6,560 nucleotides of DNA from Deltaproteobacteria bacterium (GTDB taxonomy: Bacteria > Desulfobacterota > B13-G15): NCBI GenBank assembly GCA_003646585.1, contig QMLA01000062.1, positions 1 through 6,560 of the forward strand. Reading direction: 5' to 3'. Position numbers and translations under genes: made by a program. A model generated the notes under the pieces. The model did no database searches and was not told the DNA's origin. It worked only from the letters and a program-made list of their open reading frames with translations. Position 1 is the first letter of the stretch. Each line of letters begins with the position of its first letter. Below, piece by piece: positions 1 through 5,711 of the stretch.

Positions 1-474
1 GCGGCGGCCCAGGACCTGAAAACCGGCACGATAAGGCGGGATCCCTTCGCGATGATCCCCTTCTGTGGCTACAATATGGCTGATTATTTTGGCCACTGGT
101 TAAGGATAGGGAAACAGCTCAAAAATCCCCCCAAGATCTTCGCCGTCAACTGGTTCCGCAAGGATGAAGAGGGCAGATATCTCTGGCCCGGGTTTGGCGA
201 AAACATAAGGATCCTCAGATGGATCATCGACAGGGTCAAGGGAAGGGTGAAGGCAAAGGAGACCCCCATAGGGCTCGTACCCTATCCCGAGGACATAAAC
301 ACCGAAGGGCTCCAAATGGGTCGAAGGGAGCTGGAGAAGGCTCTTGAAGTAAAGCCGGAGGAGTGGCGGAGGGAAGCCAGCGAGATAAGGGAATTCTTCT
401 CCAGATTCGGCCAGAGGATGCCTGAGGAACTGCTGCAGGAACTGGAGAAGCTCGAGAAGGCCCTGGGAGGTTAA
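1..474 (+). CDS. pckG: Phosphoenolpyruvate carboxykinase (GTP), C-terminal part
   Basis: This is the last 157 residues of a GTP-dependent PEP carboxykinase, the cytosolic enzyme interconverting oxaloacetate plus GTP with PEP plus CO2 plus GDP. The frame is open from base 1, so the gene starts outside the window; the ATG at 52 is internal. The fragment carries the family's conserved RRDPFAM-PFCGYN stretch (about residues 12-25), NWFRKD (50-55) and LWPGFGEN (61-68), followed by ETPIGLVP (87-94). In vertebrate enzymes the guanine pocket uses three Phe and one Asn; here F52, F65 and N68 match, and Y60 replaces one Phe, a conservative change. The C-terminal tail after residue 105 is rich in Glu, Arg and Lys and predicted helical. 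The gene converges on the minus-strand operon and its TAA stop overlaps the opposing stop. Catalytic P-loop and metal-ligand regions lie upstream of the window and cannot be checked. Identification is secure. Confidence 0.96.
   Translation, partial: AAAQDLKTGTIRRDPFAMIPFCGYNMADYFGHWLRIGKQLKNPPKIFAVNWFRKDEEGRYLWPGFGENIRILRWIIDRVKGRVKAKETPIGLVPYPEDINTEGLQMGRRELEKALEVKPEEWRREASEIREFFSRFGQRMPEELLQELEKLEKALGG
471..474. other. Shared TTAA: overlapping stop codons of convergent genes
   Basis: The palindrome TTAA provides the TAA of PEP carboxykinase on the + strand (472-474) and the TAA of the NIL-ferredoxin on the - strand (471-473). There is therefore no intergenic space between the two convergent transcripts. 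No hairpin plus T-run terminator is visible on either side, so each transcript must end inside the other gene or by a factor-dependent route. Confidence 0.9.
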
Positions 475-881
475 AAACTGGCCCTCATCGCACGAGTCGG
501 GCAGGTCTTGAGGCAGAGCTCACAGGCCACACACCTTTCCGGATCAAACAGCACTTCCATGCTTTCCCGGTCGACATGAAGGGCCCCTGTGGGGCATACG
601 GCTGTGCAGGCACCGCAGTGAACGCACTGTTCCTCATCTCGCATTATGTCCGATTCAATGGGTTCGACACTCACTCCCTTGCTCAGCAGGTACTCCACCC
701 CGCGATGGTAATCCTCTTCGGTTCCGGCCAGTTCCATCACCATGAGCCCTTCCTGGCGGGGCAAAATTATGGCCTTCAGGATGTTGAACTGGAGGTTGAA
801 CTCTCGAGCAAGCCTGTAAACTAAGGGTTTGTCCCAGGTGCGACTCGAGAACCTCAGCACGATCTTTTTGCGGTATTCCAT
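471..881 (-). CDS. NIL-domain ferredoxin with two [4Fe-4S] clusters (homocysteine biosynthesis-associated)
   Basis: This 136-residue protein has an N-terminal NIL-type domain (about residues 3-76) and a C-terminal bacterial-type ferredoxin with two CxxCxxCxxxCP motifs: C86/C89/C92/C96 and C117/C120/C123/C127. All eight cluster ligands are intact. NIL-ferredoxins of this architecture are the electron-transfer partner (MA1822 type) of COG1900 and COG2122 in the homocysteine pathway known from Methanosarcina and other anaerobes, where sulfide is inserted into aspartate semialdehyde. The COG2122 gene lies directly upstream, which supports that role. I chose the ATG at 881 over the GTG at 884: GGAGG at 886-890 is 4 bases from the ATG but only 1 from the GTG, and the ATG forms a TGATG stop-start junction with the upstream gene. 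It is the last gene of the operon and ends inside the opposing PEP carboxykinase stop. A generic ferredoxin role is the alternative. Confidence 0.92.
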   Translation of the reverse strand: MEYRKKIVLRFSSRTWDKPLVYRLAREFNLQFNILKAIILPRQEGLMVMELAGTEEDYHRGVEYLLSKGVSVEPIESDIMRDEEQCVHCGACTAVCPTGALHVDRESMEVLFDPERCVACELCLKTCPTRAMRASF

Positions 882-1633
882 CACACCTCCTTCAGCTCAT
901 ACTTTCCCCACACCCCGAGTCTTCCACCGAGCACGATCAACGCACCTTCGACCCCATCGATCTCCCGGGCCTTCCTCAGGGCCTTGGGTATATCCCTCGG
1001 GGTCCTGACCATGTTCCCCAGCATTGTGGCCACCGCATCGGCAAGGGCAGAAGAAGGGGAGATCACACAGACGGCATCCGCCTTCCCAAAGCTCAGGGAA
1101 TGACCGACCGTTGCCGAAGAGGTGCAGACACCCACAGCTTCTCCAGGGGGTATCTCTATGGCCAGCTTCATGCTCAAGGGGGAATCACCCGCATAGAGGA
1201 GGACCCGTCGGGGATGGGAGCTCCTGATGAACAGATCTCCCCCGTTTTCCACCACCACTTCATTGGAAAACTCAAGCAGTCGCCTGCCAACAAACTCGCT
1301 TAAGGCACCCGCTACCGCCGCCATGGGCCCAACACCGGCCTTCTGGGCCACTTCAAGCATCAACCTCACCACAGGAGGAGCTAGGGAATCGAGGGGGAGC
1401 GGATGGAGGGACTCCAGAAAATCGGGGTTTTCCAGGATGTAGGCCTCAAGCTGTCCCCTCAACCTCAATACCTCCTCGAGGGCCTCCCTGCTGAGATCCC
1501 GTTCGGCGGCTATCCACAGATCGGTCTCCTTGACCCGCACCTGGAAGGTCCGAAGGCCCTTGGGATTGAGGAGGCGCCTGTACCCCCTATCCCCTCCGCA
1601 GCCTTTTGGCGATATGCTCGATAAGACCTCCAT
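881..1633 (-). CDS. UPF0280 (COG2122) ApbE-like protein, probable homocysteine biosynthesis component
   Basis: This 250-residue protein matches the UPF0280/COG2122 family, distantly related to the flavin transferase ApbE. Visible marks are the family's early YRR...FQVRVKETDL stretch (18-39), an ENGGDLFI motif like the ApbE NGGDI loop (129-136), the conserved VCTSSATVGHSLSFGKADAV segment (169-188) and ADAVATMLGN (198-207). No signal peptide or membrane segment is seen, so it is probably cytosolic. In Methanosarcina the homologue sits with COG1900 and a NIL-ferredoxin in the genes for homocysteine synthesis from aspartate semialdehyde and sulfide; its exact biochemical step is not known to me. 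Here the NIL-ferredoxin follows immediately (TGATG), while COG1900 is absent. The start is odd: the only usable in-frame codon is ATG 1633, which overlaps leuD by 47 bases, has a poor ribosome site (AAAGG directly abutting) and adds about 17 residues before the conserved region. The family call is firm; the first 17 residues are doubtful. Confidence 0.88.
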   Translation of the reverse strand: MEVLSSISPKGCGGDRGYRRLLNPKGLRTFQVRVKETDLWIAAERDLSREALEEVLRLRGQLEAYILENPDFLESLHPLPLDSLAPPVVRLMLEVAQKAGVGPMAAVAGALSEFVGRRLLEFSNEVVVENGGDLFIRSSHPRRVLLYAGDSPLSMKLAIEIPPGEAVGVCTSSATVGHSLSFGKADAVCVISPSSALADAVATMLGNMVRTPRDIPKALRKAREIDGVEGALIVLGGRLGVWGKYELKEV

Positions 1634-2084
1634 CCTTTATCAACTCGAGCATGAACGGGGGCAAGGGCCTGATGGCATACACCCTCCCCTTGCTGAGATT
1701 CACGATCCTCCCTTGAACCACATCCACCTCCATCTCATCCCCTGTTTCGGCTTCCTGGACGGCCTCGGGACATTCGAGGACAGGAAGTCCTATGTTGAAG
1801 GCATTGCGGTAGAAGATCCTGGCAAAACTTTTGGCGACCACACAGGAAACCCCCGCCGCCTTAAGGGCCAAGGGGGCATGTTCCCTCGAGGATCCACAGC
1901 CGAAGTTCCTCCCGCCGACTACGATATCTCCGGGATTCACCTTCCTAGGGAAGTCCGGATCGACCCCCTCCATGCAATGGGAACCGAGGACATGGGGATC
2001 GGTGGTGTTGAGATAACGGGCGGGAATGATGACATCGGTGTCTATGTCATCGCCGAATTTGAAGACCTTTCCTTTAAATCCCAT
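1587..2084 (-). CDS. leuD: 3-isopropylmalate dehydratase (isopropylmalate isomerase), small subunit
   Basis: LeuD is the swivelling small subunit of isopropylmalate isomerase, which with the Fe-S large subunit LeuC isomerises 2- and 3-isopropylmalate in leucine biosynthesis. The 165 residues match the short stand-alone form of thermophiles, anaerobes and archaea. The N-terminus has DDIDTDVIIPARYLN (12-26), followed by GGRNFGCGSSREHAP (57-71), the conserved substrate-phosphate/carboxylate loop. The YLNTTDP loop (24-30) sits at the position that separates isopropylmalate from homoaconitate specificity. YLNT is, as I recall, the usual form in bacterial LeuD, so isopropylmalate is preferred, but homoaconitase or a related dehydratase remains possible. 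No leuC is in the window; it must lie elsewhere. The ATG at 2084 is supported by GGAGG at 2093-2097, 8 bases upstream. The gene overlaps the upstream phosphoesterase by 43 bases and the downstream UPF0280 gene by 47. Confidence 0.93.
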   Translation of the reverse strand: MGFKGKVFKFGDDIDTDVIIPARYLNTTDPHVLGSHCMEGVDPDFPRKVNPGDIVVGGRNFGCGSSREHAPLALKAAGVSCVVAKSFARIFYRNAFNIGLPVLECPEAVQEAETGDEMEVDVVQGRIVNLSKGRVYAIRPLPPFMLELIKDGGLIEHIAKRLRRG

Positions 2085-2617
2085 CTCCTCAACCTCCCTT
2101 CCATGAGCAATCCACCGGCATAAAGCTCAAAAACCCTTCCCCAAACCTCACCGGGAAAGAACTCAAGCAGTCCATAAGTAGGTGGATAACCCTTCTTGTC
2201 CTCGTCCTTCAGATGCCCCGGATTGAAAAGCAGAACCCTCCCCTCCACCCTGACCTCCGGGACATGGGTGTGCCCATAAAGCACGACATCCACCTCCTGA
2301 TCCTTCACCAACTGCATCGGATCGGGATCCCCGGGCAGATCATTCTCATGTCGCCCCAAGGTATGACTCACCACAACCCTCCATCGCCCAAACTCCCGCA
2401 ACACCCTGTTTTTGATCGAAGGATCCTTGTAATAAGGGGAAAAGACCCCCGGCACCCTGACTACCTCCAGACCCTCAGGAATCTCAACGGCCCCGAGATC
2501 ATCGTAATCATCGCCCAAATGACACAACACCTCAACCCCAAAACCCAACAGTGACCTCAAAGCACGCCCCAAATTCTCCAGATGACCATGACTGTCACTG
2601 ACCACACCCACCCGCAT
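2042..2617 (-). CDS. YfcE/MJ0936-like metallophosphoesterase with degenerate active site
   Basis: This is a 191-residue calcineurin-like phosphoesterase of the small YfcE/MJ0936 group, which hydrolyse phosphodiesters or phosphomonoesters with two metal ions. Seen motifs are SDSHGH (D8, H10), LGDD (D36), SH (H85) and YGHTHVP (H116, H118). The usual GNCD/GNH block, whose Asn bridges to the second metal and whose His or Asp assists catalysis, reads PGVFSPYY at 56-63, with Val in the Asn position. The next block is SHTLGRH rather than SHGH. These changes suggest altered metal occupancy or activity. The C-terminal tail (about residues 178-191) is encoded over the leuD start and looks unconserved. 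ATG 2617 is supported by GGAGG at 2625-2629, 7 bases upstream, and lies 2 bases after the HAD gene's stop. The substrate cannot be read from sequence. Adjacent placement with a HAD phosphatase suggests both act on phosphorylated small molecules, but that is inference. Confidence 0.87.
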   Translation of the reverse strand: MRVGVVSDSHGHLENLGRALRSLLGFGVEVLCHLGDDYDDLGAVEIPEGLEVVRVPGVFSPYYKDPSIKNRVLREFGRWRVVVSHTLGRHENDLPGDPDPMQLVKDQEVDVVLYGHTHVPEVRVEGRVLLFNPGHLKDEDKKGYPPTYGLLEFFPGEVWGRVFELYAGGLLMEGRLRRWDLKERSSNSAMT

Positions 2618-2619
2618 CC

Positions 2620-3252
2620 CTATCCCTCCAAAACTTCAAGTAATTTCTTAAGATCTTTGATCCCTTCGGGTCGTTTCCCGTCGCGGTTTATGAGGATGCT
2701 GTTGATGCCCACTGTGCTTGGGTTGGAAAAATCGAATTTCTTGTGATCGCCTATGTGTAGGATCTCCCTGGGGGGGATCTTGAGGAGGCCCGAAAGTTTC
2801 AGGTATGCTTGAGGGTCCTTTACCCTTTTGAAATCGCTTACCGATGATATGGTCCGTTCGAAGTACTGGTCCAAACCGGTCTCTTCCAGTTCCACCTGCA
2901 TGAAGTCGCGGCAAGCATTGGAGAACAGGACGAGTCTGTATCGTCCGCGGAGCCTTTCCAGCACATCCCGGACGTCCCCGAACATCCTGACGCGGTCCCT
3001 GTAGCGTTGAAGGAGCTCATGGGGGGAGCCCGGCAACTGGAAGCGCAGAAACCAGTAACCCAAGTCATACCACTGCAGGGCTTCGTCTCCCATTTCGCTG
3101 TAACTCCTTATGATCCTTTCCCTGGCCTCATGCAGTGGTATTGCCTGCTTTTGCGCGTAGAGTTCAGCCATACCTTCGTGCCAGACTGCATCTGCGAAGG
3201 AATGATCGACAAGGGTTCCGTCAAGATCGAAGCTTATGACCTTAATCTCCAT
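2620..3252 (-). CDS. HAD superfamily hydrolase (phosphatase-like)
   Basis: This 210-residue cytosolic HAD-family hydrolase has all four motifs: FDLDGT (nucleophile D9, acid/base D11), FSNA (S111), a motif III lysine in VKDPQAY (K145), and HIGDHKKFD (D169, with D174). A helical cap lies between residues 15 and about 90, as in subfamily IA phosphatases such as phosphoglycolate phosphatase. The cap has an aromatic-rich stretch (QWYDLGYWFLRF, 60-71) that may shape the substrate pocket. The frame stays open to 3324, but I start at ATG 3252: it places the nucleophile motif at the normal distance from the N-terminus, has AGAGGG just upstream, and overlaps the permease stop by 11 bases. Motif IV is followed by FSNPSTVGIN rather than the commoner ENDIEGAKAAG form. 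The gene ends 2 bases before the phosphoesterase start. The physiological substrate is unknown. Confidence 0.9.
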   Translation of the reverse strand: MEIKVISFDLDGTLVDHSFADAVWHEGMAELYAQKQAIPLHEARERIIRSYSEMGDEALQWYDLGYWFLRFQLPGSPHELLQRYRDRVRMFGDVRDVLERLRGRYRLVLFSNACRDFMQVELEETGLDQYFERTISSVSDFKRVKDPQAYLKLSGLLKIPPREILHIGDHKKFDFSNPSTVGINSILINRDGKRPEGIKDLKKLLEVLEG

Positions 3253-4459
3253 TGCCCTCTGGGGGGTAACCCATTTCCCGCAGGGATTCCTCAAGGGTTT
3301 TTCTGTCGGCCTCCCCATCGACACCGACGGTTTTCCTTGAGATATCGACCACCACCCTTTCCACTCCCTGGAGTTTGCTCAAGGACCGTTCGATGTTGTA
3401 TTTACAGTGTTCGCAATTTATGGCCGGAACATAAAAGGTATATTTCATCTCCCGAACCTTCTCGCTTCTGGTTTTGAGACAGAGGGCATAAAGGACCGCA
3501 GCCAACAGAAAGACGCCGCATATCCCCTTGAACCAGAAGGGCAAGAATTCGCCCCCGGGTGTCAGCAGTTCGGGAGAAGTGCCAAGATACACCCACAGCC
3601 TGTTGAAGGCCCATCCGAGAAACAGAGCTGAAAGGATAATGGAGATGAGATAGATTGCGGTGGCCTTCCTGCCAAGTTGCGAGCAAACGAAGCCGACTGT
3701 CACGGTATTGGTTGCGGGGCCGGCCACCAGGAAGACGAGGGCTGCCCCCGGGGATATCCCTTTGGCGATGAGGGCTGCTGCAATGGGTATTGAGCCGGTT
3801 GCGCAGACATAAAGGGGGATGGAGAATCCGAGGATTATTATCGACTCCAGGAGAGGGTGGGCCTTGAGGGGATCAAAGGCCCTTTCTGGAACCAAAGCGC
3901 TCAGGGCGCCACCGATCAGGATGCCCAGAATGAGCCAGCCACCTATCTCATTGGGCAGTTCCACAAAGGCATACCTGAGGGACTCGCGGAGCTTACCGTC
4001 AATGGGACTGGAACTCGCCGAGACGCATCTCCTGACTCCGGTGGGTTCCTTATCGAAGATGAAACCAAGGCTTCCCACCATGAGGCCTGAAAGCAAGGAG
4101 GCAAAGGGCCTGAAGACGGCAAACAGCGGCCCCAGCAAGGAGTAGGTCGCAAGGATCGAATCCGCCCCCGTCGTGGGGGTTGAGGTCAGGAAGGCCAGAG
4201 TGGCGCTGCGCGAGGCCCCGTCCCTCCTCAGGGTTGCTGCAACAGGTATGACCCCGCATGAACATAAAGGCAGGGGGATGCCGAAAAGGGTCGCCTTGAA
4301 GACAGCCGAAAGGGATGGGGATCCGAGGTGCCTCAGGATGAAGTCCTCCTTGAGGAAGACGTGAAGCATCCCCCCTATTGCCATCCCCAGCAGGAGGTAG
4401 GGGGCCATGTTGATCCAGAGGGAAAGGGAAGCCTCGAAGAAATCCCTCGGGAAATTCAC
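3242..4459 (-). CDS. COG0701/ArsP-type permease with C-terminal HMA metal-binding domain
   Basis: This 405-residue inner-membrane permease belongs to the COG0701 (DUF318/UPF0718) family, which includes organoarsenical exporter ArsP. Eight or so hydrophobic segments are visible, in two repeated halves. Each half has a signature: IPLPLCSCGVIPVAATLRR (61-79, C66/C68) with TSTPTTGADS (92-101), and IPLYVCATGSIPIAAALI (214-231, C219) with FLVAGPATN (243-251). A last helix (about 311-328) leads to an HMA-like ferredoxin fold (338-405) with INCEHC, giving a CxxC metal pair C349/C352. The family transports arsenicals or unidentified metals; the soft-metal thiol pair fits that, but the substrate cannot be named. 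An open frame reaches 4579, but the Gly/Arg-rich extra 40 residues come from the overlapping MOSC gene. GTG 4459 makes a GTGA overlap with that gene's stop and has GGAGAGGAAG at 4461-4470. The next gene starts inside its 3' end. Its place after larE and MOSC genes suggests a sulfur- or metal-linked role (inference). Confidence 0.92.
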   Translation of the reverse strand: MNFPRDFFEASLSLWINMAPYLLLGMAIGGMLHVFLKEDFILRHLGSPSLSAVFKATLFGIPLPLCSCGVIPVAATLRRDGASRSATLAFLTSTPTTGADSILATYSLLGPLFAVFRPFASLLSGLMVGSLGFIFDKEPTGVRRCVSASSSPIDGKLRESLRYAFVELPNEIGGWLILGILIGGALSALVPERAFDPLKAHPLLESIIILGFSIPLYVCATGSIPIAAALIAKGISPGAALVFLVAGPATNTVTVGFVCSQLGRKATAIYLISIILSALFLGWAFNRLWVYLGTSPELLTPGGEFLPFWFKGICGVFLLAAVLYALCLKTRSEKVREMKYTFYVPAINCEHCKYNIERSLSKLQGVERVVVDISRKTVGVDGEADRKTLEESLREMGYPPEGNGD

Positions 4460-4902
4460 CCTTCCTCTCCCGCGATTTCCACCCTGTCCCCCACCCTCAC
4501 CTCGCCCCCCTTCAGGACCCTGGCGAAGACCCCCTGTTCGGGCATTATGCACTTTCCCACCTGCCGATAAATGGCACACCGGCTATGGCACTGCTTGCCG
4601 ACCTGGGTTATCTCCAGGAGCACCTGGCCGATCCTGAGCCTTGTGCCCGGCTGCAACTGGTGGACGCGGAAGTTCCTCACAGTGATGTTCTCGGCAAAGT
4701 CCCCGGGTCCCACATCGAGGCCCAAACTCCTCATCAACTGGATGCTCTCCTCTGAGAGGAGGCTTACCTGGCGTTTACTCCTTTTTTCGGCATGGGCATC
4801 GCCGACCAGTCCGTAATCCTCTTCGAAATATCCGGACTCCCTCGGCATCTTCTTCGTTCCCTTCCGGGAACTCGCACAGATCGCTATCACCTCGCCCTTC
4901 AT
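4456..4902 (-). CDS. Stand-alone MOSC domain protein
   Basis: This 148-residue protein is almost entirely one MOSC domain, the beta-barrel fold found at the C-terminus of molybdenum cofactor sulfurase and in YiiM/MOSC proteins that carry sulfur or bind metal cofactors. Marks are GLVGDAHA (31-38), VSLLS (46-50), GDFAENITV (67-75, the family's FGENITT-like motif), the G-T-LRIG segment (86-92), and GKQC (102-105) with the expected conserved cysteine C105. Two further cysteines follow (C109, C118), which could add ligands or persulfide relay sites. Short MOSC proteins of this kind are common in anaerobes, often near MoaB or cofactor genes, and their reaction is mostly unproven. ATG 4902 overlaps the larE stop as ATGA, with GGAGG at 4909-4913, 6 bases upstream. 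The stop overlaps the permease GTG. Coupling to larE suggests it handles sulfur or receives a sulfur- or metal-containing pterin; this is inference. Confidence 0.92.
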   Translation of the reverse strand: MKGEVIAICASSRKGTKKMPRESGYFEEDYGLVGDAHAEKRSKRQVSLLSEESIQLMRSLGLDVGPGDFAENITVRNFRVHQLQPGTRLRIGQVLLEITQVGKQCHSRCAIYRQVGKCIMPEQGVFARVLKGGEVRVGDRVEIAGEEG

Positions 4903-5711
4903 TTTCCTCCTCCAAAGGATATTCCACTGGGTCTGTATCCTTCAAGGTCAAGGGTCACGAACCTGAAACCGGAAGCCTTCACCTTCTCTGCGATTTCCTG
5001 GCGCAATTTCACGGCTTTTGAAAGTTCTGCTTCGGGTATCTCAATCCTTGCCACCTCACCGTGGTATCTCACCCTCGATCCCCTGAACCCCAAAGAGAGG
5101 AGGCCCTCTTCGGCCCTCCTGATGCGTTCCAGCACCTCCCTGGAGAGGGGAATCCCGAAGGGGATCCTGGTGGCCAAGCATGAAGAAGGGGGGGCATCCC
5201 AGTTGGGAAGGCCTAATTCCTTTGCCATATGGCGGATCTCCGCTTTGCCCATTCCGACCTCCACAAACGGACTCAAAACCGCCAGTTCTTCCTTGGCCCT
5301 CATTCCGGGCCTGAAATCGCGGAGGTCGTCAAGGTTGGACCCTTCAAGGACCGCCCTGATGACCAGTCTTTCGGAGAGTTCCTTGATCTTTGAAAAACGC
5401 AGTCTTTTGCAAAAATAGCACCTTTCTGGTGGGTTTTTGGCGAATTCCGGGATGGAAAGCTCATCGAGCTGAAGCTCATACAGCTCCACCCCAAGTCGGG
5501 ATGCAATGACTCTGGCTTCTCGAAGCTCTTGCTCCAGGTGCAGGGGTGAGGTTATAAGGACTGCAAGGGCATCCTTCCCCAGGACTTCCTTGGCCACCCT
5601 AAGAAGGAGGGTGCTGTCCACTCCTCCCGAGAAGGAAACAAGGACCCGCTGCCTCTGGGCCAGGTAATCTTTCAACCGCTCCAGTTTCTTCCTTATGGCT
5701 TCAAGATCCAC
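4899..5711 (-). CDS. larE: LarE-type ATP-dependent sulfur transferase, three-cysteine (Fe-S) type
   Basis: LarE is a PP-loop ATPase that adenylates a carboxylate and inserts sulfur in making the nickel-pincer nucleotide cofactor of lactate racemase. The 270 residues show the pyrophosphatase loop SGGVDS (28-33), the EGSNLDDLRDFRPG block (123-136), and PPSSCLATRIP (174-184). Cysteines C98 and C101 (RCYFCKR) and C178 form the three-cysteine pattern of LarE proteins that hold a [4Fe-4S] cluster and can act catalytically, unlike the single-cysteine sacrificial Lactobacillus enzyme. The open frame extends to 5768, but the Ser/Arg-rich extra residues lie over the preceding gene. GTG 5711 gives the normal family N-terminus and an 11-base overlap, although no good ribosome site precedes it. 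A TTG about 30 codons in is a weaker option. No larB, larC or larA is in the window, so a cofactor other than the nickel pincer is possible. Confidence 0.92.
   Translation of the reverse strand: MDLEAIRKKLERLKDYLAQRQRVLVSFSGGVDSTLLLRVAKEVLGKDALAVLITSPLHLEQELREARVIASRLGVELYELQLDELSIPEFAKNPPERCYFCKRLRFSKIKELSERLVIRAVLEGSNLDDLRDFRPGMRAKEELAVLSPFVEVGMGKAEIRHMAKELGLPNWDAPPSSCLATRIPFGIPLSREVLERIRRAEEGLLSLGFRGSRVRYHGEVARIEIPEAELSKAVKLRQEIAEKVKASGFRFVTLDLEGYRPSGISFGGGK

Noticed and set aside
1530..2123. Long + strand open frame (197 codons) over leuD and the UPF0280 start
   Set aside because: It lies antisense to leuD, whose motifs and ribosome site are clear. Its translation is Pro/His/Gly-rich with no family features.
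3253..3324. Twenty-four-residue N-terminal extension of the HAD protein
   Set aside because: It overlaps the HMA coding sequence and pushes the nucleophile motif away from its normal near-N-terminal position. ATG 3252 fits better.
3242..3448. Separate copper-chaperone-like HMA gene starting at the internal ATG of the permease
   Set aside because: The HMA domain is in frame and continuous with the permease, with no stop between them and no strong ribosome site, so a fusion is the simpler reading.
4460..4579. Forty-residue N-terminal extension of the permease
   Set aside because: The stretch is Gly/Arg-rich, is encoded in the wrong frame over the MOSC gene, and precedes a GTG with a good ribosome site and a GTGA junction.
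4792..5418. Long + strand open frame (208 codons) over larE
   Set aside because: It is antisense to the well-supported larE coding frame, and its Ser/Arg/Pro-rich translation shows no recognisable motif.
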